Positions 17,902 through 27,900 of a stretch of DNA of 57,539 bases are shown one piece after another (the stretch's first letter is position 1; each line of letters begins with the position of its first letter). A program made the position numbers and the translations under genes. This DNA comes from CAYREV01 sp964423345 (GTDB taxonomy: Bacteria; Bacteroidota; Rhodothermia; Balneolales; Balneolaceae), in NCBI GenBank assembly GCA_964423345.1, contig CAYREV010000018.1, positions 1-57,539 of the forward strand, written 5' to 3'. The notes under the pieces are model-generated. The model was not told the origin of the DNA. It did no database searches and saw only the letters and a list, made by a program, of their open reading frames with translations.

Positions 17902-19854
17902 ATGGGTGAAGAAAGAGTCAAGTTAGCGGACAGCCAGGAAGAAGTGCAGCGTTTCATGAAGTATGTGCTAAAGGACCTGCGGGTACTCGACAAAATGCTG
18001 AAAGAGGGGGAGTGGTTCGAGCGGGAGCCCATACGCATAGGAGCTGAGCAGGAGTTGTGCCTGGTTGACAGAAACTGCAAGGCTTATCCACGCAACATGG
18101 AGGTGCTGGATAAGCTTCAGGATGAGAATTTTACCACCGAATTTGCCAAGTTCAACCTGGAGATCAATGTCGACCCGCTTGAATTTACCGGCGACTGCCT
18201 GGCTCGGATGGAAGAGCAGCTGCAAAATAAGATCGACAAGGCCAGGGATATTATCGAAGAGATGAGGGGGGAGATACTCCTGGCGGGCATTTTACCGACT
18301 ATCCGAAAGGTAGACACCGATCTGAAAAACCTGACTCCCCTGCAGCGATACAGGGCACTTTGCCAGGCCATCAACAAAATGAGGGGAAAGGATTTTGACC
18401 TGCGTATACAGGGTATGGACGAATTGCTGATGAAGATCGATTCACCCCTGCTGGAGGCATGCAATACCGGTTTTCAGGTGCACCTTCAGGTTACCCCCGA
18501 AGAGTTTGTCCGCAAATACAATATAGCCCAGGCCATTACGGCACCGGTACTGGCAACTGCTGTCAGTTCCCCCATATTATTCGGCAAAAGGTTGTGGAGC
18601 GAAACCCGCATCGCCCTGTTCCAGCAGTCGGTGGATACCCGAACGGTAGGCGATCACCTTCGTGAAAGCAGTCCCCGCGTAACATTCGGCAACGAATGGG
18701 TGAAGGAGAGTATATTGGAGATCTTTCAGGAAGATACCGCCCGGTATCGCGTTATGCTCAGCTCCGAGGTCAATGAGGATGTGGAAAAGAAGCTGGAAAA
18801 GGGTATCCCGCCCGACCTGAACGCCCTGCAGGTTCATAACGGAACGGTATACCGTTGGAACAGGCCCTGTTACGGTATCACCGACGGTAAAGCACACCTT
18901 CGAATTGAAAACAGGGTATGCCCGTCGGGGCCGACCGTCACCGACGAAATGGCCAATTCCGCTTTCTGGCTGGGGCTGATGAACAAGATGGGCGATTACT
19001 ACCCGGACATTACCGAGGAGATGGATTTTGACGATGCCAGGATGAACTTCGTGGCAGCTTCCAAGATGGGCCTTGATACGAAGTTCAAATGGGTGGACGG
19101 CAAACGCGTAAATGCGGTTGACCTTATTGTCGAAGAGCTTCTCCCCATTGCCAGGGAGGGGCTGGAGAAAGCGGATATCAGGAAGCAGGATATTGACAGT
19201 TACCTGGAGGTGATCGAGGAACGGACCACTTCGGGGCAGACGGGTACCCACTGGATACTCGATAACTATGCCTCACTGATGAAAGAAAACAGTTCCAAGG
19301 AGCAGAGCCTGGCCGTTATCACAGCTGCGATGATCAAGAACCAGAAAAAAGGGGAGCCGGTTCACAAATGGGGACGGGCCCGTATGGAGGATCTGGATCA
19401 CTGGCAACCCTCGAGCCTGATTGTGGAAGAGTTTATGACCACCGACCTTTTTACGGTACAAAAAGATGATATTCTTGAATTTGTTGCTGATCTTATGGAC
19501 TGGCGGCGAATACGGTATGTACCGGTTGAGGATGACAACAAGCAGCTGGTGGGTCTCGTCACCATGCGCATGTTGTTCAGGGAATATGGAAAAGAAATCA
19601 ACCATGACGAGGCCAGTGCGGAGACGGTAGAGGATATCATGATTAAAAATCCCATTACCGTTCACCCGGAAGCTTCCATCATGGAAGCGATGGAACTGAT
19701 GAGCAGCCAGCAGATAGGCTGCCTCCCGGTGGTCAAGAATAACCGCCTTGTGGGTATTATTACCGAACAGAATTATATGACGATTGTAGCACGTCTTTTG
19801 AAAGTTTTACATCTGAATGAAGAAAAAAATGAGCAGTCTTCTACAGAAAGCTGA
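17902..19854 (+). CDS. GCS2-type glutamate-cysteine ligase-like protein fused to two CBS domains
   Basis: A 650-residue fusion. Residues ~1-490 look like the carboxylate-amine ligase family GCS2: IRIGAEQELCLVD, FNLEINVDPL, NTGFQVHLQV, LRIENRVCPSGPTVTDE. These enzymes use ATP to join an amine to the gamma-carboxylate of glutamate or a similar acid. Residues ~506-630 are two CBS repeats (EEFMTTDLFTVQKDD and EDIMIKNPITVHPEA), which bind adenine nucleotides and usually act as energy or ligand sensors. The fusion implies that the ligase is switched by nucleotide state. Its last 38 bases overlap the aspartoacylase-like gene, so the two are translationally linked. Substrate unknown; glutathione-type synthesis is not proven. 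Confidence 0.82.
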   Translation: MGEERVKLADSQEEVQRFMKYVLKDLRVLDKMLKEGEWFEREPIRIGAEQELCLVDRNCKAYPRNMEVLDKLQDENFTTEFAKFNLEINVDPLEFTGDCLARMEEQLQNKIDKARDIIEEMRGEILLAGILPTIRKVDTDLKNLTPLQRYRALCQAINKMRGKDFDLRIQGMDELLMKIDSPLLEACNTGFQVHLQVTPEEFVRKYNIAQAITAPVLATAVSSPILFGKRLWSETRIALFQQSVDTRTVGDHLRESSPRVTFGNEWVKESILEIFQEDTARYRVMLSSEVNEDVEKKLEKGIPPDLNALQVHNGTVYRWNRPCYGITDGKAHLRIENRVCPSGPTVTDEMANSAFWLGLMNKMGDYYPDITEEMDFDDARMNFVAASKMGLDTKFKWVDGKRVNAVDLIVEELLPIAREGLEKADIRKQDIDSYLEVIEERTTSGQTGTHWILDNYASLMKENSSKEQSLAVITAAMIKNQKKGEPVHKWGRARMEDLDHWQPSSLIVEEFMTTDLFTVQKDDILEFVADLMDWRRIRYVPVEDDNKQLVGLVTMRMLFREYGKEINHDEASAETVEDIMIKNPITVHPEASIMEAMELMSSQQIGCLPVVKNNRLVGIITEQNYMTIVARLLKVLHLNEEKNEQSSTES

Positions 19855-20794
19855 AGAGTGGAAAACCTGGCAAAACATAGAGCCTCAACGAATTATCGGT
19901 TCTCTGGGAAAGCCCGGGGAAGGCCCGACCATCATTATACTGGCGGGCATGCATGGCAACGAGCCTTCCGGGGTGAAGGCGGTGGAAAATGTTTTTGATA
20001 TCATTGAGGCATCCGGCGCCTCCTATAGCGGACACCTGGTCGGGATCCGGGCCAATCTGAATGCCCTGAGCCATGAAGTCCGCTTTATCGATGAAGATAT
20101 GAACCGCATCTGGTTCCCCTCTATTATCGACCAGATCCGCCAGACTCCCCACGATGAGCTGCAGTCGAGCGAACGGCTGGAAATTAAACAGGTACTGGGT
20201 ATCCTGGACGAGGTAATGGCCAATAGCGGGGATCAGCCGGTCATATTTGCTGACCTTCACTCATTTTCGGCCGAAGGATGCATGTTTGCCATCACCTCTC
20301 CCAAAGAAACACATGTAAAGCTGTTGTCCCGCCTTCATATACCCATGATATTCGGTATTGAAAATACCCTGCGGGGGACCGCTCTCAGGCATTACCAGGA
20401 TAAGGGCCACCTGACTTTTGCCCTTGAGGGAGGGCAGCATGAAAATGAGCTCACGGTTTACAATGTTACCGCAGCCCTGATGGTATTGTTCAGGGAGGCG
20501 AAATGCATTGACCCCGGGGCCATTGATCGCATAGAGGAGTTTGACCGTCATCTGGAGGAACATACCCGGCTGGTGCCTGAAAGGGTGGAGCTGGTGTACC
20601 AGCATATTATTGAAGAGGGGGACGATTTTTCGATGAGGCCCGGCTTCAAAAATTTTCAGTCGGTGAAAGAGGGAGAGTGGCTGGCCAGCGACAGGGAGGG
20701 TAAGATATTGGCCCAGTGTGACGGTTACGTGGTGATGCCGCTTTACCAGGAGCAGGGGAATGACGGCTTTTTTATAGTACGCGAACAGGGATAG
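19817..20794 (+). CDS. Succinylglutamate desuccinylase/aspartoacylase family amidohydrolase
   Basis: A 325-residue zinc-dependent protein of the AstE/AspA (M14-like) family. The first two zinc ligands are in GMHGNEPSG (about residues 44-52), the third is His in DLHSFS (about 146-151), and the general base Glu is likely in FALEGGQHEN. A C-terminal beta domain follows, as in aspartoacylase (GEWLASDREGKILAQCDGYV). The family removes acyl groups from amino acids such as N-acetylaspartate or N-succinylglutamate. It starts inside the end of the GCS2-CBS gene (38-bp overlap; a start at 19829 would give 26 bp), so the products probably act on one metabolite. No arginine catabolism genes are nearby, which argues against AstE proper. 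Confidence 0.82.
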   Translation: MKKKMSSLLQKAEEWKTWQNIEPQRIIGSLGKPGEGPTIIILAGMHGNEPSGVKAVENVFDIIEASGASYSGHLVGIRANLNALSHEVRFIDEDMNRIWFPSIIDQIRQTPHDELQSSERLEIKQVLGILDEVMANSGDQPVIFADLHSFSAEGCMFAITSPKETHVKLLSRLHIPMIFGIENTLRGTALRHYQDKGHLTFALEGGQHENELTVYNVTAALMVLFREAKCIDPGAIDRIEEFDRHLEEHTRLVPERVELVYQHIIEEGDDFSMRPGFKNFQSVKEGEWLASDREGKILAQCDGYVVMPLYQEQGNDGFFIVREQG

Positions 20795-20911
20795 TCCACA
20801 TTTTTTTATATCTTATAGCACCTAAAACCAAGAGGTTGATGAGTGACATTTGTTAGCCGGAGCTGGTAAAGGGGCCGGGATAGACCGAATTTTTCAAATG
20901 CAACCAATATT

Positions 20912-21721
20912 ATGAACGATTACCAATTTGTCGACGGAACACGCCTGTCTTCGGTCATCGAGTCGCTGATATTTGCAAGCCCGGAGCCCATATCTTCCGA
21001 AAAGATATGCGAGATCATTGCGCAGGGCGATGAGCAACTCGAGCTGGAGCCGGAAGCAATTCCCCCTTTTGTAGAAAAGCTGACCCAGCGCTATGAAGAG
21101 AACGGATTGGCATTTACCATCGAATATGTGGCTGGAGGATTTACTTTTGTCACCAAGAAACGGTATGAACCCTGGCTGAGCATTTTCCAGCATGAGGACG
21201 CTTACAGGAAGCTGTCGCAGTCTGCCATTGAGGCGCTGGCTATTGTAGCATACAAACAGCCTGTCACGAAGCCGGAAGTGGATGAGATCAGGGGCGTCGA
21301 TTCGGGATATATTCTCAGGCAGCTCCTTGAGAAGGTGTTGATCGAAGTTTCGGGACGGCTGGATGCCCCGGGAAAGCCACTGCTGTATGAGACGACCGGC
21401 CATTTTCTTAAACATTTTGGAATCAATTCCATTGACGAGCTGCCCAAGCCCAGGGAGATAGAGGAGATCCTCAAAGATGACGACATGGCCGACCACCGGC
21501 AGTTTTTGATGGATCGGCAGCTTGAGCTTACTGAACTGCGCGAAAAAGCTGAAGATGAGGAGGAGGAGATCAGCGAGAGAAAGTTGTCTCTCCTCGAGAA
21601 GGTGGAGGAAATAGGGGATTCGGCCGATTCCGAACAGCAAAGCGAGGATACCCAGCCCATGGAGTTTGAAACCGGTAACGATCCGGAACAGGAAGAAGAA
21701 AGCAGCGACTCCCCCGGATAG
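20912..21721 (+). CDS. scpB: Chromosome segregation and condensation protein ScpB
   Basis: A 269-residue subunit of the SMC-ScpAB condensin. The two winged-helix domains occupy about residues 10-175 (SLIFASPEPISSEKI; SQSAIEALAIVAYKQPVTKPEVDEIRGV; LIEVSGRLDAPGKPLLYETT; FLKHFGI). The last ~95 residues are a charged, mostly acidic extension with a likely coiled coil (LMDRQLELTELREKAEDEEEE). ScpA and SMC are not in the window. The rluB gene follows 101 bp later, a conserved pairing. Confidence 0.93.
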   Translation: MNDYQFVDGTRLSSVIESLIFASPEPISSEKICEIIAQGDEQLELEPEAIPPFVEKLTQRYEENGLAFTIEYVAGGFTFVTKKRYEPWLSIFQHEDAYRKLSQSAIEALAIVAYKQPVTKPEVDEIRGVDSGYILRQLLEKVLIEVSGRLDAPGKPLLYETTGHFLKHFGINSIDELPKPREIEEILKDDDMADHRQFLMDRQLELTELREKAEDEEEEISERKLSLLEKVEEIGDSADSEQQSEDTQPMEFETGNDPEQEEESSDSPG

Positions 21722-21822
21722 CAGCTGCCCGTCCATATATTAATGCCGGTGTTTTGAGCGTTATTTTGAAACTGGATGAATGCCAGGCTGAAATCATATT
21801 AAACCAACATATCTGAAACCGC

Positions 21823-22626
21823 ATGTCTTCAAAACGCAAGAGAAGTAAAGGCAATAATTCGAAACCTGCCCATGAAGCGAAGCAGAACTATTCCAAAGAT
21901 GAAAAGATTCGTATCAACAAGTATATCGCCCATTGCGGATTTTGCTCCCGGCGCGATGCCGACGAATATGTGAAGGCCGGTGAAGTGAAGGTGAACGGGG
22001 AGGTGGTTACGGAGCTGGGGACCAAGGTCAGGCGTACCGACGAGGTGGAAGTGAAAGGTCAGCGGATCAGCCTGGAAAACTTTGTTTATATACTGCTTAA
22101 CAAACCCAAGGATACTATTACGACTACCGACGACCCCCGCGACCGGAATACGGTGATGGATATGGTCGAGGATGCAACCGGCAAGCGGGTGTATCCGGTG
22201 GGACGCCTGGACCGCCACACCATGGGGTTGTTGATACTGACCAACGACGGCGACCTGGCCCACCGGCTTATGCATCCAAGCTACCAGGTTAGAAAAAGCT
22301 ACGAGGTGGAGACAGACCGGCGCCTGACCGACCGGGAACTCAAGCAGATGAATTCAGGGATAGAACTGGAAGACGGGCCCGCCAAAGCCCACCAGCTGTC
22401 CCGTACCTCCGATGGTTTTATCCTCTCCATTTTCGAAGGACGAAACAGGCTGGTACGCCGGATGGTTGAATATTTTGGAACGGAAGTGACCAAGCTCAAG
22501 CGTTTTGAATATGCCGGACTTACCCTGAAGGGAGTGAATATGGGACGCTGGCGCTACCTTCGACAGGGAGAGATCAACGGCCTTCGCAAGCTGGTGAAGC
22601 TGGATCCGCTGAACTTCAACAAATAG
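21823..22626 (+). CDS. rluB: 23S rRNA pseudouridine synthase, RluB/RsuA family
   Basis: A 267-residue enzyme. After a basic N-terminus comes an S4 RNA-binding domain (INKYIAHCGFCSRRDADEYV) and then the catalytic domain with the family motif GRLDRHTMGLLILTNDG, whose Asp (about residue 130) is the nucleophile. The end of the domain has FEGRNRLVRRMVEYFG, the RsuA/RluB/E/F signature. RluB modifies helix 89 of 23S rRNA near U2605; the exact position here is inferred from family. It follows scpB and is followed by a hydrolase gene after seven bases. Confidence 0.92.
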   Translation: MSSKRKRSKGNNSKPAHEAKQNYSKDEKIRINKYIAHCGFCSRRDADEYVKAGEVKVNGEVVTELGTKVRRTDEVEVKGQRISLENFVYILLNKPKDTITTTDDPRDRNTVMDMVEDATGKRVYPVGRLDRHTMGLLILTNDGDLAHRLMHPSYQVRKSYEVETDRRLTDRELKQMNSGIELEDGPAKAHQLSRTSDGFILSIFEGRNRLVRRMVEYFGTEVTKLKRFEYAGLTLKGVNMGRWRYLRQGEINGLRKLVKLDPLNFNK

Positions 22627-22633
22627 TGGTATT

Positions 22634-23509
22634 ATGGACTCAGTAACGGTTGATAAAATATCGGGAGAGGTCAACTCATCCGAAAACCTTCCCATTTATT
22701 ACGATTTATATGTGCCGGACACGGGAGGAGGGGCTGCCCTGCCGGTCGTTATCTTTTTGCACGGTTTCAAGGGTTTTAAAGACTGGGGCGCGTTTCCCAA
22801 AGCCTGCGAGATTCTTAGCAGCTCCGGTTTTGGGGTGGTCGCTATGAATTTCTCCCATAACGGAGTGGGTAAAAGCATGACGGAATTTGACCGGCTCGAC
22901 CTTTTTGCCCGTGAGACCTTCAGCCGGGATCTCGATGATGTAGCATCCGTGATTACGGCTCTCAGGGAGAGGGTTATCGATTCCGGCCGTGTCGATCTGG
23001 ACTCAGGCCGTATAGGCCTTCTGGGCCATTCCCGCGGGGGACATACCGCAGTGGCAGCTGCGGCGGAGCATCCCGAGGTGGCATGCCTCGTTACCTGGTC
23101 GGCGGTGGCCGACTACAACGCACGCTGGAGTAAGGAGATGATCGAGGATTGGGAGCAGAGGGGTGTTACCGAAATCAAGAACGGGCGGACCGGACAACTG
23201 ATGCCGGTCAACCGTGAGGTGTACGAGGATGCCCTTGAAAATGCCGATCGTGTTATTGCCCTCAACAGGGTGGATAGCCTGGATCTGCCGGCCTTGTTTG
23301 TTCATTCCCGGGGAGACGAAGCGGTATCGTATCATGAGGCGGAAAAACTTTACAGTAGCTGTCCTTCGAATGATAAAGAGTTGAAGCTGATTGCCGATTC
23401 CGGCCATACTTTCGATACGTCCCATCCGTTTGACGAGCAGGAACTGCCCCAAGCGTTCAGGGAGGTGCTTGAAGCTACCCGGGTATGGTTTCAACGGCAC
23501 CTGCAATAA
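22634..23509 (+). CDS. Alpha/beta hydrolase (dienelactone-hydrolase-like)
   Basis: A 291-residue soluble alpha/beta-fold hydrolase. The oxyanion-hole region is HGFKGFKDW (about residue 43), the nucleophile elbow is GHSRGG (Ser about residue 132), an acid is likely in VHSRGDEAVSY, and the catalytic His is in DSGHTFDTSHP. The order matches dienelactone hydrolase and acyl-peptidase-like esterases. No signal peptide. Substrate unknown. It starts seven bases after rluB and is followed 23 bp later by a TPR gene, so the three are likely cotranscribed. Confidence 0.85.
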   Translation: MDSVTVDKISGEVNSSENLPIYYDLYVPDTGGGAALPVVIFLHGFKGFKDWGAFPKACEILSSSGFGVVAMNFSHNGVGKSMTEFDRLDLFARETFSRDLDDVASVITALRERVIDSGRVDLDSGRIGLLGHSRGGHTAVAAAAEHPEVACLVTWSAVADYNARWSKEMIEDWEQRGVTEIKNGRTGQLMPVNREVYEDALENADRVIALNRVDSLDLPALFVHSRGDEAVSYHEAEKLYSSCPSNDKELKLIADSGHTFDTSHPFDEQELPQAFREVLEATRVWFQRHLQ

Positions 23510-23532
23510 GAAAATACCTAAAGTAAACCTCC

Positions 23533-24711
23533 ATGGCGGCTTACCGCGTATATAAAAGGCTTTGCATCGCCTTGCTTGCACTGATGTTTATGGCCGGCCG
23601 GGGCCGGGCCCAGGTACCCGAGCTTATCAACGATCCGGAATTTCGGCCGGTTGCCCAGGCAGTAGTGGATTCAGTGTACAATTTGCGGTTTGAATCGGCC
23701 GGGAAACTGTTGAAGCCCTGGAAAAAGAAACACCCCGACCATCCGCTCTGGTCGCTTATTGATGGTATGATGTTGTGGTGGGAGGTTTTGTCGGACCTGG
23801 ACGACACCTCGCATGACGAGCGATTTGTCTACCTGATGAAACGGACCGACTACAGGGCGGCTTCCTTGCTTAACAGGCATTCGTCGCATGCCGATGCTCT
23901 CATCATCAAGGCGATCAGCAACGGTTATATCGCCCGGCACCAGGCCAACAGGGAAGAATGGATCTCCAGTATCAATACGGCCCGCAAGGCCATTAGCCCC
24001 TACCAGTACCTGTTGGAACTGCAGCCGGAACTGCCCGATCTGAAGCTGGCCGAGGGTTTGAAACTCTATTACACGGCCTACCTGCCCGAAGCCTACCCGA
24101 TTGTTAAAACGGTCTCGTGGGCTCTCCCCGGCGGGGACCGGGAGAAAGGGCTGGAATACCTGGAGGAAGCCGCCGACCAGGCTCTTTTTGCCCGCGCCGA
24201 AGCGACCTATTTTCTTGGAAATATCAACTACAACTACGAGAAGGAGTACGATAAGGCGGTAGAATATTTTGAGTCCCTTTACCGTCAATATCCGCGTAAC
24301 AGCTACTATGTGCGGAAGCTGGTGAGCAGTCTCTACCGGCTCAAGCGCTATGACAGGGCTATGGAAGTCATTGAACATTCCATAGACCGCTGGGAAAGAG
24401 ATCAGTGGCCCTTTGAACACGTACTGAGGGAGGCGCTATTTACCTGGAAGGGCAATATTTACAGGAAAAACGATAAGATATCCGAAGCCATAAGCAGCTA
24501 TCGGGAAGCGTTTAAAATCGGGGAAAGCCTCCCGCAAACATCGGATCGAACCTATCACCTGGCGGCGGGCTATTACCTTGCAAGGCTGCTGCACGAGCGG
24601 GGGCAGCAGGCCGAGGCCCTGCATTACCTGGAGAAGGTTATGGAAAGCGAAAAGGAATCCACATACCGGGACAGTGCCAAAAGGCTTATGAAGCAGATTC
24701 GGAACAACTGA
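23533..24711 (+). CDS. Secreted tetratricopeptide-repeat protein
   Basis: A 392-residue protein with an N-terminal signal peptide (LCIALLALMFMAGRGRA, cleavage near AQ at residue 26-27). The mature part is helical with recognisable TPR-type helices, clearest near FARAEATYFLGNINYNYEKE, DKAVEYFESLYRQYPRNSYY and RYDRAMEVIEHSI, and again near SEAISSYREAFKIGESL. It is probably periplasmic and could be a scaffold for an envelope complex. No enzyme motif is seen. Function unknown; it is last in the rluB-hydrolase-TPR run. Confidence 0.78.
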   Translation: MAAYRVYKRLCIALLALMFMAGRGRAQVPELINDPEFRPVAQAVVDSVYNLRFESAGKLLKPWKKKHPDHPLWSLIDGMMLWWEVLSDLDDTSHDERFVYLMKRTDYRAASLLNRHSSHADALIIKAISNGYIARHQANREEWISSINTARKAISPYQYLLELQPELPDLKLAEGLKLYYTAYLPEAYPIVKTVSWALPGGDREKGLEYLEEAADQALFARAEATYFLGNINYNYEKEYDKAVEYFESLYRQYPRNSYYVRKLVSSLYRLKRYDRAMEVIEHSIDRWERDQWPFEHVLREALFTWKGNIYRKNDKISEAISSYREAFKIGESLPQTSDRTYHLAAGYYLARLLHERGQQAEALHYLEKVMESEKESTYRDSAKRLMKQIRNN

Positions 24712-24862
24712 TACCGATGGGTGGCGGTACATACAGGTAGCTGTTTTTTTGACCAAATGATGGATTGTAGGGGGGGTATTCCTTTAAAGTCCGTTAAAAA
24801 TTATGTTTTTTTGGATTTATAGGAACTTATAAGATTCAAGCTGCATTAAGATTTTTTTAACA

Positions 24863-24878
24863 TAAGCTGAAAAGCTTA
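24863..24878 (+). promoter_or_regulatory. Small hairpin in the region before susC
   Basis: TAAGCT, GAAA loop, AGCTTA: a perfect six-pair stem closed by a GNRA tetraloop, 90 bp before the susC start, following a T-rich run. It may be part of the susC leader RNA or the end of an upstream transcript. The rest of the 257-bp region 24712-24968 shows no gene. Confidence 0.35.
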
Positions 24879-24968
24879 ATAGACAGGGGGATGTAAGGAT
24901 CTGTCCGGGTAACTTTTCACGGCTGCTTTCCTCTCCATCCCGTTAAACCATAAACAATCGAGGTACTT

Positions 24969-27900
24969 ATGAACATTAAAGCTACGATTCTACTCGTATT
25001 ATTTTCTGTACTGTCGCTCGCGAGCGTCGATGCGATAGCGCAAGATCGTACAGTCCAGGGGACGGTGACTTCCTCCGAAGACGGTGAGCCGCTTCCGGGT
25101 GTGACTGTATTAGTACAGGGAACGAACAGGGGAACGACAACCGGTACCGATGGCACATACTCTATAGAGGTGCCTGAAGGAAATAACATACTGGTCTTTT
25201 CCTTTGTTGGTTTCAGGACACAACAGATTGAGATTGACGGACGTAACACTATCGATGTTGTGATGCAGACCGATATCCAGCAACTGTCTGATGTAGTAGT
25301 TGTGGGATACGGTTCCCAGATCAAGGAGCAGCTGACGGGTAACATTGCCGAGGTTTCCAGCTCCGAGCTCGAGAACGTACCGGTAACCAGCTTTGAGTCG
25401 GCTATACAGGGCCGGGCCGCGGGTGTGTATGTTCAGCAAAACAACGGAAAGACCGGGCAGGGTATCAGCATCAGGGTCCGTGGTGCCTCTTCGGTGACCG
25501 CCAGCAACCAACCTTTGTATGTAATTGACGGTATTCCCGTAACCTCTCAAAGCCAATCCATTACTTCAGCTCAAAACAACCCGCTGGCGGATATCAACTT
25601 CAATGATGTTGAATCCGTGACGGTACTCAAGGATGCTTCGGCGGCCGCTATCTACGGTTCTCGTGCCTCCAACGGCGTGGTTCTGATAACCACCAAAAGC
25701 GGGGAAGAGGGAGAAACGAAGTTTAGCCTGAATACCTCCACGGGTATTTCCGATCCTACCGGTAAAAAGGACTGGTTGAACGGACCCCAGTACCTGGAAG
25801 TCTTCGATGAGGCTTTTGTACGCTCACCGTTCAACAGCGGAGGTATTGACGGAACCGTATTCGGCTTAACGAGAGAACAACTTTATAATATCTTCCTGCC
25901 CGAGTGGGATCCCAACAGGGACACCGAGTGGCAGGATAAGGCTTTCCAGGATGCCGTGGTCAACAAGGTGGATCTAAGCGCCAGCGGTGGAACTGAAAAA
26001 ACACGTTTCTTTATCAGTGGATCCATGCTTGATGAGGATGGAATACTGATCGACGATCATTTCCAGCGGCTGGGCGGACGCATTAACCTGGACCACAAGG
26101 CGAATGACCAGATAACCGTGGGAATGAACCTGAGTCTGGGACGGACGGTCAATGACCGGCTGTCGACCGACAACGCTTTTTCCACGCCCATTCAGCTGGT
26201 GGCGCAATCGCCCTTGCAGCCGGCCTACAACGACCAGGGTGAGCCCTTCCATAACACGCTCTACTTTAACGGGCTGCTTTATAAGGAAGGCTCAACCTTT
26301 ACCACGACGCGCTTCCGCTCTATCGGAAATCTTTTTGCCGACTATAACATCACCCCCAACCTTTCGCTCAGAACCGAACTGGGAGTTGATGTGCTGAACC
26401 AGAATGAAGAACGCTGGTTTGGCCCCTCGGTTTCCCGAAACACGGGCGAACCGGACGGACTTGCACAAAGCCGGTGGGTACAGGTAGTAAACTATACCAC
26501 CAACACCTTCGCGACCTATCAGCAAACACTGAATGAGGATCACAGCATAAAGGGTACGGCGGGTATAAGTTTTAACCAGACCGACCGCTCCCAGTCATTT
26601 GTACAGGGACGGGTTTTCCCGAATGCAAGTTTCCGGACCTTGGCCAGTGCCGCCGATATTAATTCCGGTAACTCTACGCTGACCAACTATAATTTCCTAT
26701 CCTACTTTGCCAGGGCCAACTACAGCTACAAGGACAAATACCTGTTTACGGCCAGTGGTAGGATTGACGGTTCCTCACGTTTCGGTAAGGACAACCGTTA
26801 CGGTTTCTTTCCCTCTGCTTCAGCGGGATGGATTCTTACCGAAGAGGATTTCATGAGTGATATCGACAAGCTGAGCTTTCTGAAGATCCGCGCCAGCTGG
26901 GGTATCACCGGTAACGCCGAAATCAGCAATTTCCCGGCTCTCGGGCTCGTGAGCGGGGGCGGAACCTATGCCGGATTCAGCGGCATTCAGCCCTCACAGC
27001 TTGCCAATCCCGAACTGAAATGGGAAGAGACCACCCAGCTTAACTTCGGTGTGGATTTCGGGCTGTTTGATGATCGGATATCCGGTGAAGTTGATTACTA
27101 CATCAAAAAAACCAGGGATCTCCTGCTTAACGTAAATGTTCCGGGAACCTCCGGCTTCCTGTCGCAGACCCAGAACGTGGGTAAGCTCGAGAACAAGGGC
27201 TTCGAGTTTTTGCTTAACACCTACAACTTTGTGGGCGACTTCAGCTGGACCACCTCCTTTAACATTGCTGCCAATGACAATGAAATCACTGATTTGGCCG
27301 GACAGGTTATCGAGGGTGGTTTTATCAACCGTGCGGTTGAGGGAGAGCCCATAGGCGTCTTCTTCCAGCGAGAATTTGCAGGGGCCGATCCCGACGACGG
27401 CGATGCCGTATACTATCTCAACAGGCAGCCGACACAGAGCGAACTGAACAGCGGACTCGTATATAAAAATCAGAGCCGGTTTGGTGACCGTTATATCACC
27501 GACCAGTACGGCCTGGCCGACCGGGTCGTTATCGGGAATCCCAACCCTGATTTCGTGGGAGGGCTTTCCAACAAGTTCAAGTACAAAGGCTTTGACCTGG
27601 ATATACTGTTTCAGTTTGTCTACGGCAACGAAATCTATAATGGCGGCGGTACTTTCCAGTCTGCCAGTGCCAACTTTTACGACAACCAGACGGCTGATCA
27701 GCTTAACCGCTGGCAGGAGCCCGGCGATATCACCGATGTTCCCGAATTAAGGCTCTTTGGAGGTAACGGGGATGGAGAATCATCACGGTACATCAGCGAC
27801 GGTTCCTACCTGAGGCTGAAAAACCTGACCTTTGGATACACCTTGCCACCCAACTTGTCCAGCCAGTTGAACCTGGATAAGCTCCGCTTGTATGTGACGG

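Noticed and set aside
24760..24825. A 21-residue frame starting ATGATGGATTG before susC
   Set aside because: No ribosome binding site and very short, in an AT-rich leader.
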